Shown here one piece after another: positions 7,720-15,776 of a stretch of DNA of 16,448 nucleotides; position 1 is the stretch's first letter, and every line of letters starts with the position of its first letter. The notes below the pieces were generated by a model. That model saw nothing but the letters and a program-made list of their open reading frames with translations. It searched no databases and had not been told where the DNA came from. Position numbers and translations under genes: made by a program. Source of the stretch: JBAWXE01 sp037144255 (lineage in GTDB: Bacteria > Bacteroidota > Bacteroidia > Chitinophagales > Chitinophagaceae); the NCBI GenBank assembly GCA_037144255.1, contig JBAWXE010000061.1:1-16448 (forward strand). Direction: 5' to 3'.

Positions 7720-8910
7720 ATGTCTGATACATCATTTTACCAACGCCTACAGAAAGACCTGAAAGATATTACCGATGCCGGTATCTATAAGAAAGAACGC
7801 ATCATCACATCGCCACAGGGCGTAGAGATAACTGTGAATGGGCGCACTATGCTTAATTTTTGTGCCAATAACTACTTGGGACTTTCTTCTCATCCAAAAG
7901 TGATAGAAGCAGCCCATAAAGCAATAGATACACATGGATATGGTATGAGCTCTGTACGCTTTATATGTGGTACACAGGATATTCATAAAGAACTGGAAAC
8001 CAAACTATCTAAATTCCTGGGTACAGAAGATACTATATTATATGTAGCTTGTTTTGATGCGAATGGTGGTGTTTTCGAACCATTGTTAGGTGAAGAAGAC
8101 GCGCTGATATCCGACGAACTGAACCATGCCTCAATAATAGATGGTGTGAGACTGTGTAAGGCACGCCGTGGCAGATACAAGCACAATGATCTGGCCGATC
8201 TGGAAGCACAATTGAAACTGCATGCAGATGCACGCACTCGTATGATAGTGACCGACTCTGTATTCTCTATGGATGGCACTATAGCACAACTGGATAAGAT
8301 ATGCGATCTGGCAGATAAGTATGATGCCATAGTAATGATAGATGAAAGTCATTCATCAGGCTTTATGGGCAAAACAGGCCGTGGAGTACATGAACTATGT
8401 GGTGTGATGGATAGAATAGATATCATAACAGGTACGCTGGGTAAAGCACTAGGTGGAGCATCGGGTGGTTTCACCAGCGGTAAAAAAGAAGTAATAGAAA
8501 TGCTGCGTCAACGCAGCCGTCCATATCTGTTCTCTAATACACTGGCTCCTGCTGTGGTAGGTGCATCTATAGCTGTATTGGATATGATCAGTGATACCAC
8601 TACCCTGCGTGATAAGTTGGAAGAAAATACTCTATACTTCCGCCGTAAGATGACAGAAGCAGGTTTTGAACTGAAACCGGGAACACACCCTATAGCACCT
8701 ATCATGCTCTACGACCCTGTACTGGCGCAAAAAATGGCTGCCCGTATGCTGGAAGAAGATGTATATGTGATAGGGTTTTTCTACCCGGTAGTACCTAAGG
8801 GCCAAGACCGTATACGTGTACAAATATCTGCAGCACACGAACGTCATCATCTGGATAAAGCAATAGCTGCATTTATCAAAGTAGGTAAAGAACTGAATGT
8901 GATCAAATAA
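7720..8910 (+). CDS. kbl: Glycine C-acetyltransferase (2-amino-3-ketobutyrate CoA ligase)
   Basis: A 396-residue PLP enzyme of the alpha-oxoamine synthase family. It cleaves 2-amino-3-ketobutyrate with CoA to glycine and acetyl-CoA, the second step of threonine breakdown through threonine dehydrogenase. It follows remembered E. coli Kbl (398 aa) closely along its length: NFCANNYLGL, then SVRFICGTQDxHKELE, then CFDANGG, then LNHASIIDGVRLCKA, and GFFYPVVPKGQ near the end. The PLP Schiff-base lysine is Lys242 in TLGKALGGASGG; Asp208 and His211 in IDESH fit the cofactor-binding positions. The near-identity through these segments argues for Kbl over serine palmitoyltransferase or BioF. No threonine dehydrogenase gene is adjacent. 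The gene is monocistronic, with its own candidate promoter and a strong terminator 20 bases after the stop. Confidence 0.95.
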   Translation: MSDTSFYQRLQKDLKDITDAGIYKKERIITSPQGVEITVNGRTMLNFCANNYLGLSSHPKVIEAAHKAIDTHGYGMSSVRFICGTQDIHKELETKLSKFLGTEDTILYVACFDANGGVFEPLLGEEDALISDELNHASIIDGVRLCKARRGRYKHNDLADLEAQLKLHADARTRMIVTDSVFSMDGTIAQLDKICDLADKYDAIVMIDESHSSGFMGKTGRGVHELCGVMDRIDIITGTLGKALGGASGGFTSGKKEVIEMLRQRSRPYLFSNTLAPAVVGASIAVLDMISDTTTLRDKLEENTLYFRRKMTEAGFELKPGTHPIAPIMLYDPVLAQKMAARMLEEDVYVIGFFYPVVPKGQDRIRVQISAAHERHHLDKAIAAFIKVGKELNVIK

Positions 8911-8930
8911 TATTCTCACAACTACCAATA

Positions 8931-8959
8931 AAAAAGGGACGCTAATAGCGTCCCTTTTT
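8931..8959. terminator. Bidirectional intrinsic terminator between kbl and the efflux operon
   Basis: A perfect 13-base inverted repeat: AAAAAGGGACGCT at 8931-8943 and AGCGTCCCTTTTT at 8947-8959, separated by the loop AAT. The core GGGACGCT/AGCGTCCC is GC-rich and flanked by A5 and T5, so it gives a hairpin plus U-tract on either strand. It lies 20 bases after the kbl stop and 18 bases after the RND pump stop, between convergent genes, and should terminate both. Confidence 0.92.
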
Positions 8960-8977
8960 CTATATTCCAAATACATA

Positions 8978-11900
8978 CTAATTATCTAATGATGCTGAAA
9001 TGCCTTCTTTCTTTTTCTTCAACCATGCTTTAAACTGGAAGCTCAGCAAGCACATTACCGGCACTACTATCAGTGTAAGAAAAGTAGCAAAGCTTAGACC
9101 ATAGATCATGGTCCATGCCAGTGGCGACCAGAACGCAGTACTATCACCACCAAAGAAGATGTGTGGATTGAGTTCACTAAACAAAGTAGCAAAGTCGATA
9201 TTCATACCTACTGCCAAAGGTATCAGACCTAATATGGCTGCTGTAGCAGTAAGGATCACCGGCGTCATACGAGTACGGCCCGCCTCTACTATAGCATCAT
9301 AAGGTGTCATGCCTTCCTGTAGCATCAGATCCATAAACTCTACCAGTAGAATACCATTCCGGACAACAATACCTGCCAATGCTACTATACCTATACCACT
9401 CATTACTATAGATACACTTATCTTAAAGATACCTACACCCAACAATACACCGAATATACTGAAGATGATCTCACTCATGATAATGACCGTTCTGCTGAAT
9501 GAGTTGAACTGCAGTACAAGTACCATAAATATGAGACCCATAGAAATCAACATCGCATTACCCAAGAAGCCCATTGTTTCTTTCTGATCTTCCTGATCAC
9601 CGGCCATACGAAGGCTCACACCACTAGGTGCTTTGAAATTACTGAGCTCACGTTGTACTGCCTGTACCACTTCATTAGGGTTATACTCTGTCAGTACATT
9701 AGATGATAATGAGATGATACGCTTTTGATCCTTACGTTTGATACCACCATAAGTAGTAGCATAACGTACATCGGCAAAGGCACTTACAGGCACTTGACGA
9801 ATAATACCACCCATACCCATATCGCGGAATATAATAGGCATATTGCGAACTGCATCTATATCCTCACGTTGTGTTTTTGCTAAGCGTAAAGTGATAGGAT
9901 AGTCATCATTCTGATCGCGGAAACGAGAAATCTCTTTACCAAATACCGCAGTTCTGAGGTTCATAGCTATCTGGCCTGTAGTGATGCTTTCATTATTCAT
10001 ACGACCACGATCTATATCAAATACTATCTCAGGTTTATTGGCCTGAAAGTCGCTACGCAATTCTTCAACACCAGGTATTTGCTTATCAGATAGGTAACGC
10101 TTCAGATTGTCGGAAGTGCTTACCAGTGAATCCAGATTATCGCCTGTAATTTCTATAACTATAGGCTTTGGCAATGGTGGGCCTCCTTGTTCCCTATCCA
10201 CAGTTACTTCAGCCCCAGGTACATCTCTTACTGCCTTACGTATCTTTTCCAACAGATCGGTAGTAGAGATACCCTTACGTTTTGCAAACTCTACATAAGC
10301 CACTGTGATCTTACCCTTATTAGGGAAATCTCCCAGCTCACCACTATTTGGATCTACTGCACCGACTGTTACGTTAGATATAATGGACTTTACAGCAGGA
10401 TTCTTTTTACCATGCTCTAAGTCTATATCAAGTGATTTGTATACTCTGTCCTCTAGCTTGTGGAGCACAGTATTAGTATATGCCTGATCTGTACCCACGG
10501 GCATATTCAGATATACATAAGTGAAATTAGGATCACCACTAGGGAAGAATACTACTTTGCCACCCCGTACAGATAATATAACTATAGCTGAAATAAATAT
10601 GAGCACAGTGATAAGCATAGTCGTCAATGGTCTGTGTAATGCCTTTACTAACCAGCGGCTATACCATTCTCTAAATGCAGGCCATGCTTTGTTTTGGAAA
10701 GAATGTATCCATTTTTCGAATACGAATTTTTCCAGCAAAATGAATAAATAAATAAAGATGATAAAGTTGGCCATGCCCCATGCCTTAGACATATAGCATA
10801 TAGCAGCCAATGCCAAGAAGATGATCATAATGACCTTATCCTTCTTCTTGAATTTTCTGGCACCTGTATCTGCCGGGTCATGCGGTTTCATAAAGCTCAC
10901 TGCAAAAACCGGATTGATGATATATGCCACTACAAGTGAAGCCAGCAATGTAATGATAAGCGTAACCGGCAAGAAGAACATGAACTGACCGATAACGCCT
11001 TTCCAGAAAGCCAAAGGAATAAAAGGCATTAGCGTAGTAGCGGTGCCGGACAATACCGGCAAGAATACCTCTCCTGTAGCCAGTTTCGCGGCTTTTACTA
11101 TCGACATTTTACCATTATCAAAAATACGATGTGTATTCTCTATCACCACTATCGCATCATCCACCACTATACCTAAGGCTAGTAGGAAAGAGAAGAGTAC
11201 GATCATGTTCAAAGTAAACCCGATACCAGGCATCACTAAGAATGCCACAGCACAAGATAATGGCACTGACATAGCCACGAACAGGGCATTTGTCACACCC
11301 ATGAAGAACATCAAGATCACTGTCACAAGTATAAAACCAATGATAATGGTATTTACCAGATCGTGCAATGTATTACGTGTAGCGTCAGATTGGTCACCTG
11401 TGGTTACTATACTCAGATCCTTAGGTAATTCCTCTTTCTGCATTTTCTCTAACAGAGCTTGTATCTTATCAGATGCATCTATCAGGTTCTTTCCTTTTGC
11501 TTTTATGACATTCAGTGTAATTACATTCTTTCCATCCAGACGTGCATAACTCTTTTGTTCTTCGTAACTATCGCGAACATCTGCTACATCCTTTAGATAT
11601 ATGGCTTTACCCTGTTGGTTCTTTATCAGGATATTCCCTATTTGAGATGCATCTTTGAACTCATTGCGTATACTAAGTATGCGCTTTTGAGAATTCATAG
11701 CTACCTCACCGGCAGTTACTGATGTATTCTCAGATGCTATGGTACGTTCTATATCATCGAATGTGAGACCCGATGCTACCATTTTAAACATGTCCACATT
11801 GATCTGTATCTCTCTGTCCAACGCACCTATTATGTCTACGCGTTTTATCTCTTTCAGCTGTTCTATATTATCCTTTACGCGGTCGGCGTATTTTTTCAGT

Positions 11901-12376
11901 CTGTTCAAGTCATAATTACCGGATATATTTACATAAAGTATTGGCAATTCTGATAGGTCAATATCCTTTACCTCCGGCTCATTAGGCAGGTTCTTAGGCA
12001 AGTCTGTTCTAGCCTTATCCACAGCATCTTTTACGTCACGCTTTGCCTGATCTACTTTAATGTCTGTATTGAATTCTACTATCACTACTGAGTAATCCTG
12101 AAATGAATTACTGGTCACTTTCTTTACACCTGTCAGATTCTTTACTTCCTTTTCTAGATGCTTGGTTACCAGATTTTCCATATTCTCAGGAGAAGTACCC
12201 GGATATATCGTCTGTACGATGATCTGTGGTATCTTGATCTCAGGAAATTGTTCCTTAGGCAGATTCATATAGGTCATCAGGCCTGCCAGCGTGATGATTA
12301 TGGTGATTATATATACAGCGGTACGATTATCTATCGCCCAACTGGATGGTTTAAACTCTTTGAATGTATCTTTCAT
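8978..12376 (-). CDS. RND efflux transporter, inner-membrane permease subunit (AcrB/HAE1-like)
   Basis: A 1132-residue proton-driven pump that exports drugs or other amphiphiles through a tripartite envelope complex. TM1 spans about 21-38, followed by the porter-domain region. The TM4 proton-relay pair is D406-D407 in GIVVDDAIVVIEN, matching AcrB D407/D408. The TM10 motif is GIVVRNGILLVEF, placing Arg1006 where AcrB has the relay Lys940. It is about 80 residues longer than AcrB; some 43 of these lie between TM6 and TM7, where two extra hydrophobic stretches (515-529 and 534-548) are visible. It is the last gene of the tetR-tolC-adaptor-pump operon, 70 bases after the adaptor gene, and ends at the bidirectional terminator. 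The substrate is unknown. The motifs fit the hydrophobic/amphiphilic efflux class better than heavy-metal CusA-type pumps. Confidence 0.95.
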   Translation of the reverse strand: MKDTFKEFKPSSWAIDNRTAVYIITIIITLAGLMTYMNLPKEQFPEIKIPQIIVQTIYPGTSPENMENLVTKHLEKEVKNLTGVKKVTSNSFQDYSVVIVEFNTDIKVDQAKRDVKDAVDKARTDLPKNLPNEPEVKDIDLSELPILYVNISGNYDLNRLKKYADRVKDNIEQLKEIKRVDIIGALDREIQINVDMFKMVASGLTFDDIERTIASENTSVTAGEVAMNSQKRILSIRNEFKDASQIGNILIKNQQGKAIYLKDVADVRDSYEEQKSYARLDGKNVITLNVIKAKGKNLIDASDKIQALLEKMQKEELPKDLSIVTTGDQSDATRNTLHDLVNTIIIGFILVTVILMFFMGVTNALFVAMSVPLSCAVAFLVMPGIGFTLNMIVLFSFLLALGIVVDDAIVVIENTHRIFDNGKMSIVKAAKLATGEVFLPVLSGTATTLMPFIPLAFWKGVIGQFMFFLPVTLIITLLASLVVAYIINPVFAVSFMKPHDPADTGARKFKKKDKVIMIIFLALAAICYMSKAWGMANFIIFIYLFILLEKFVFEKWIHSFQNKAWPAFREWYSRWLVKALHRPLTTMLITVLIFISAIVILSVRGGKVVFFPSGDPNFTYVYLNMPVGTDQAYTNTVLHKLEDRVYKSLDIDLEHGKKNPAVKSIISNVTVGAVDPNSGELGDFPNKGKITVAYVEFAKRKGISTTDLLEKIRKAVRDVPGAEVTVDREQGGPPLPKPIVIEITGDNLDSLVSTSDNLKRYLSDKQIPGVEELRSDFQANKPEIVFDIDRGRMNNESITTGQIAMNLRTAVFGKEISRFRDQNDDYPITLRLAKTQREDIDAVRNMPIIFRDMGMGGIIRQVPVSAFADVRYATTYGGIKRKDQKRIISLSSNVLTEYNPNEVVQAVQRELSNFKAPSGVSLRMAGDQEDQKETMGFLGNAMLISMGLIFMVLVLQFNSFSRTVIIMSEIIFSIFGVLLGVGIFKISVSIVMSGIGIVALAGIVVRNGILLVEFMDLMLQEGMTPYDAIVEAGRTRMTPVILTATAAILGLIPLAVGMNIDFATLFSELNPHIFFGGDSTAFWSPLAWTMIYGLSFATFLTLIVVPVMCLLSFQFKAWLKKKKEGISASLDN

Positions 12377-12408
12377 TGGAGTGTTGTTTGTCTTGATATA
12401 TGCACATT

Positions 12409-12424
12409 AGAACACGAGTGTTCT
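12409..12424. repeat. Palindrome between the adaptor and pump genes
   Basis: AGAACAC-GA-GTGTTCT: two perfect 7-base arms with a 2-base centre, lying in the 70-base gap between adaptor and pump genes, 32 bases upstream of the pump ATG. In the mRNA it could form a short hairpin (6-bp stem, 4-nt loop) without a U-tract, so it is not a classical terminator. It might be a protein site or an mRNA element adjusting expression of the pump relative to its partners. No function is proven. Confidence 0.55.
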
Positions 12425-12446
12425 TTGATTGATATTCTGCTAACCC

Positions 12447-13544
12447 TTATTGTACAGCTACTGTACCACCATTGTCTACATTCTCATATCCTTCTACGAT
12501 TACTTTATCGCCTGCCTTCAGCCCGTCTGTTATCTCTACCATACCATTTGAGTTACGTCCTGTTTTTATACTTACAACTTTTGCTTTATTGTTAGCATCT
12601 ACTATATATATCTGCTCACCTTTCGCTGTATTCTGAATCACAGATATAGGTACTACCAACGCATTCTTGTTTTCGTAGTTAGCTATCTTCATCTTACAAG
12701 ACATATTAGGATGCAGCTTGCTATTATTGTTCAGGCGTATTTGCACTAAGAATGCTCGCGATATTGGGTCAACAGCCTGTGCTACATAGGTAAGTGTAGT
12801 TTTGATAGAGTCATTGGTATCCGGGAATAACAATATGGCTTTATCACCTTGTTTTACTTTACCTAAGTAATTCTCACCCAGGCTGGCTTCTGCTTTGAGC
12901 TGGTCGAAACTTACAACTCTGATACCTGCCGCACCCGGCGCTGTGGCATCACCTTCTTTAATACTTACCGCATCTACCATACCATTTATAGGCGATACTA
13001 TACGGTACATATTGCGTTGAGCTATCAGCGCATCACGTTGTTTTTCAGCACCTTCATATTGTGCTTTAGACTGCATCAATTGCACTTCAGTGCCTATATT
13101 CTGAGCCCACAGTTTTTGTTGTTTATCATACAAAGACCTGAACAGGTTCAGTTGTACTTCTTGTGCCTTTATTTGTTGTTCTATAGCAGATACATCCAGT
13201 GATGCCAATAATTGGCCCTTGCTTACATGTTCGCCACCATGCACCATCACACTCTTTACTGTACCAGGCATTTGCGGGGTAGCATTTACGTTCTGGTAGC
13301 CATTTACTTGCGACTGCACCTCTATATACCCTACAAAGTCAGTTGTCTGCACTTGCATTATGGTTACAGCAGTAGCTTTCTTAGAACTATCTTTATTGGC
13401 AGCCTCAAGTTTCTGAATTTTCAGATCCAGATCTGCCCTTTCTTTTTTCAATTTTACTAGTTCTGCTTTAGGGTCCATCTTCTGTCCGCCCCCACAAGAT
13501 GCCAGTATAAGTGTACTCATCAATAAATAAACAGTGCGTTTCAT
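12447..13544 (-). CDS. RND efflux periplasmic adaptor (membrane-fusion) lipoprotein
   Basis: A 365-residue adaptor that links the inner-membrane RND pump to the outer-membrane channel. The signal peptide ends in lipobox LASC, so Cys17 should be lipidated. Unusually, a charged heptad-like segment (about 25-50, Lys/Glu/Leu-rich, e.g. ELVKLKKERADLDLKIQKLE) follows the anchor before the core. The core then reads as the MFP fold: lipoyl half (PGTVKSVMVHGGEHVSKGQLL region), a helical hairpin rich in Gln and Ala, the returning lipoyl half (IVSPINGMVD), a beta barrel, and the membrane-proximal domain ending near the C-terminus (GLKAGDKVIVEG). It starts 27 bases after tolC and precedes the pump gene, as in AcrA-type operons. 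Confidence 0.94.
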   Translation of the reverse strand: MKRTVYLLMSTLILASCGGGQKMDPKAELVKLKKERADLDLKIQKLEAANKDSSKKATAVTIMQVQTTDFVGYIEVQSQVNGYQNVNATPQMPGTVKSVMVHGGEHVSKGQLLASLDVSAIEQQIKAQEVQLNLFRSLYDKQQKLWAQNIGTEVQLMQSKAQYEGAEKQRDALIAQRNMYRIVSPINGMVDAVSIKEGDATAPGAAGIRVVSFDQLKAEASLGENYLGKVKQGDKAILLFPDTNDSIKTTLTYVAQAVDPISRAFLVQIRLNNNSKLHPNMSCKMKIANYENKNALVVPISVIQNTAKGEQIYIVDANNKAKVVSIKTGRNSNGMVEITDGLKAGDKVIVEGYENVDNGGTVAVQ

Positions 13545-13571
13545 GCTATATCGTTTAGTATGTTATTGTTT

Positions 13572-14936
13572 TTATTTAAATTGTCCCAATGCTTTTAAAA
13601 GATCTGCTTCTGCATTCACTACATCCAGCAAAGAGCTGAAATAGTTATTCTGAGATTGCAGTTGATCTGTTTGTGCTTGTGTTACCTCCACATTACTACC
13701 TACTCCGGCTGCATATTTCTTATGTGCCAGATCCAGTACTGTATTAGATAGTTCCATATTCCTTTTTTGACTTTCCAATTGTAGCAATGAGTTCTTAAGG
13801 GAGGAACGTGCCTGTGCTGTTTGGAAATCTATGGTCTGCTTAATATTTTCTAAATTATTATTGGTTTTCTCTACATTCAGTTGTGCTTCTTTCAATTGAT
13901 ATTGTCTCAATTTCCCATTATAAATAGGCACATTTATTTGTAAGCCTGCCATAGAATTAAAAGCATATTGAGAGAACTTCATTACATCTCCAAAAGTGAA
14001 TTGACCATAATTATATCCCATGGCACCAAATGCAGCAATGGAAGGAAGTGCCGTTAGCTTATAACGTTTTACATTATACTCATACAATTTCAGTTGCGTT
14101 CTGTTCAGGTTATATTCTGTTCTTCTGCTATAGTCCAGCTGTTCATTCACTAATGTCGATGCTTGAAGTAAATGTTCATCTATGGCAGTATCTGTTAGCA
14201 CAATATGCTGATTGATATCCATACCTATCTGATATTTCAGTAATTGTCTGCTTAGTGTCAGCATATTAGATATGCGCAAACTATCTGTAGCCAGATTATT
14301 TACTTGCACATTGGTACGGTCCACGTCTATCTTTTCAGCAAACCCATTAGCTCTTGTTATTTCCAGATCCCTGGCCATACTACGAGCATTTGCCAGCGAG
14401 CTTTTAATAATAGCCAGTTGTCTGCCTGCAATTACTAATGCATGATAGGCTTTCTGCACATTATAACGTACTTCTTCTTCAGTCAGTTTTCCACTCTGTC
14501 TAGCTAGCTCCATTACTGAATTCCTGGCTTGTACGGCTACCAATACACTACCATCAAATATTACTTGCGATGCACTTAAACCCAAAGAAGCTGCATATGG
14601 CAATGAAAATGAAATTCCAGCCACTGTATTAGGAGGAAGTGGTTTACCAGTTGTATTAAAAGTACTTGCATCAATAAATGATTTTTGAGGATTGAAAAAA
14701 TCATCTAATTCTACTTTACCATTTAACTTCGGATATGCTGCAGATACCAGCTGATCGTTCTGTGCCTTCTGTATCTTCACATCCAGCAGTGCATTCTTTA
14801 CAGCAGCATTATGTATCAGTGCGTAGTTGATACATTGTTGCAGGCTCAGTGGTGTGGCATCTTGTTGTGCATTTGCTGTAGTAGTCATTCCTATTGCTAC
14901 CATACAAATGGCAGTGTACATTAACAGTCGTCTCAT
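13572..14936 (-). CDS. TolC-family outer-membrane efflux channel
   Basis: A 454-residue outer-membrane factor forming the exit duct of the tripartite pump. A Sec signal peptide covers about residues 1-23 (ending TANAQ). The mature protein begins with the typical LSLQQCINYALIHN segment. Two long alpha-helical repeats rich in Gln, Asn, Leu and Ala follow (the OEP domains, each with a small beta-hairpin part), and the last one carries the VLDLAHKKYAAGVGSNVEVTQAQ pattern near the C-terminus. No lipobox Cys is present, so this is a TolC-like rather than OprM-like lipoprotein channel. Its ATG overlaps the tetR stop in the ATGA arrangement, so translation is probably coupled to that of the regulator. 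Placement in the same operon as the adaptor and pump supports a dedicated channel. Confidence 0.94.
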   Translation of the reverse strand: MRRLLMYTAICMVAIGMTTTANAQQDATPLSLQQCINYALIHNAAVKNALLDVKIQKAQNDQLVSAAYPKLNGKVELDDFFNPQKSFIDASTFNTTGKPLPPNTVAGISFSLPYAASLGLSASQVIFDGSVLVAVQARNSVMELARQSGKLTEEEVRYNVQKAYHALVIAGRQLAIIKSSLANARSMARDLEITRANGFAEKIDVDRTNVQVNNLATDSLRISNMLTLSRQLLKYQIGMDINQHIVLTDTAIDEHLLQASTLVNEQLDYSRRTEYNLNRTQLKLYEYNVKRYKLTALPSIAAFGAMGYNYGQFTFGDVMKFSQYAFNSMAGLQINVPIYNGKLRQYQLKEAQLNVEKTNNNLENIKQTIDFQTAQARSSLKNSLLQLESQKRNMELSNTVLDLAHKKYAAGVGSNVEVTQAQTDQLQSQNNYFSSLLDVVNAEADLLKALGQFK

Positions 14937-15559
14937 ATTTTCGATACTTGCTTTAGATATGTTTCTTTGTATTTACGGTACATTTTTTCTCCTTTGGGTG
15001 TCATGATCCCATACATAAAATGCTCAGTCAATTCACGCTTCACATATTGCAGATCATAACGATCATTTACCAGTGTAGATGATTGGAATACTAACAAGGC
15101 TGTTTCCATATGATAAATAGCCATCAGCTCCGCATTGATATCAGGTCTGTACAAACCTTCTTCTATACCACTTAGTATATTATTACGCAGCATTTCTACA
15201 TCCTGCGCTATTATTTCTTCTCTGAAGATCTTATAACCTTCCGGAAAATAGCGTTGCAGTTCCAGCATAGATAGCGGATTGATTCGTTTGCACATTTCCT
15301 CTACCATTTGCATGATGCGTACCATAGCCTCTATGGAATTTTCAGATCCCTCTACCAGTTGCTGGGTAGATTCGAACATCTGGCGCTTATACCACAATAC
15401 AGCCTCATTAACCACTTCCTGCTTGGTAGCAAAGTGCTGGTAGAGTGTCTTTTTAGAGATACCCGCCTTTCTGGCTATATCATCCATCGTTATTGTCTTG
15501 AAGCCATATTGGCGAAACAATTCGGCGGATACACTGAGTACTTTACCTAAATGATCCAT
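14933..15559 (-). CDS. TetR/AcrR-family transcriptional regulator of the efflux operon
   Basis: A 208-residue DNA-binding regulator. The N-terminal helix-turn-helix (about residues 8-52) has the family pattern: ELFRQYGFKTITMDDIA, then KAGISKKTLYQHFATKQEVV. The C-terminal helical part is the ligand-sensing and dimerisation domain and carries no recognisable motif. The frame is open to a GTG at 15607 (224 residues, with a further ATG at 15592), but those starts would place the promoter and the operator-like palindrome inside the coding region. ATG 15559 gives the usual short lead-in to helix 1 and is preferred. As the first gene of the operon, overlapping tolC by four bases, it most likely represses itself and the whole efflux set until a pump substrate binds. 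Confidence 0.93.
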   Translation of the reverse strand: MDHLGKVLSVSAELFRQYGFKTITMDDIARKAGISKKTLYQHFATKQEVVNEAVLWYKRQMFESTQQLVEGSENSIEAMVRIMQMVEEMCKRINPLSMLELQRYFPEGYKIFREEIIAQDVEMLRNNILSGIEEGLYRPDINAELMAIYHMETALLVFQSSTLVNDRYDLQYVKRELTEHFMYGIMTPKGEKMYRKYKETYLKQVSKI

Positions 15560-15568
15560 AATTCGGGG

Positions 15569-15576
15569 CAAAACTA
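15569..15576 (-). promoter_or_regulatory. Candidate -7 promoter box of the tetR-efflux operon
   Basis: Read on the minus strand, TAGTTTTG matches TAnnTTTG exactly. It ends nine bases before the preferred tetR ATG, so the transcript would have almost no leader. The palindrome at 15577-15606 abuts it, covering the spacer and the -33 region. No good -33 TTG is visible within the palindrome. Confidence 0.5.
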
Positions 15577-15606
15577 TGGAAACTTTTTGCATAAAAATAG
15601 TTTCCA
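15577..15606. promoter_or_regulatory. Putative TetR auto-operator (inverted repeat)
   Basis: Perfect 8-base arms TGGAAACT (15577-15584) and AGTTTCCA (15599-15606) are separated by 14 bases. The interior TTTTT-GCAT-AAAAA is itself near-palindromic, offset by one base. The repeat lies 17 bases upstream of the tetR ATG at 15559 and directly against the -7 box, so a bound dimer would block the promoter. Size and position fit a TetR-family operator; binding by this regulator is inferred from proximity. Confidence 0.65.
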
Positions 15607-15776
15607 CGGTATATTTTATTTCTATTCACCCCTTCAATAAATACTATAATGCTTGTAACTGATTGATAAACATGTACTCGCTTCCGTTCTATATATCGAT
15701 TTTCAGCATCTTAAAATTCCCCTATGGTTACAGAATAAGGTATTATTTTTATACAGTAACAGTAAAACATACTCGT

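Noticed and set aside
11043..11549. 168-codon open frame antisense to the RND pump gene
   Set aside because: Lies wholly within a well-supported gene on the other strand, and its translation resembles no known family; a shadow frame.
12410..12423. Resemblance to a LexA (SOS) box of the GAAC-N4-GTTC type
   Set aside because: The half sites are separated by six bases rather than four, and the location inside an efflux operon is not an SOS context.
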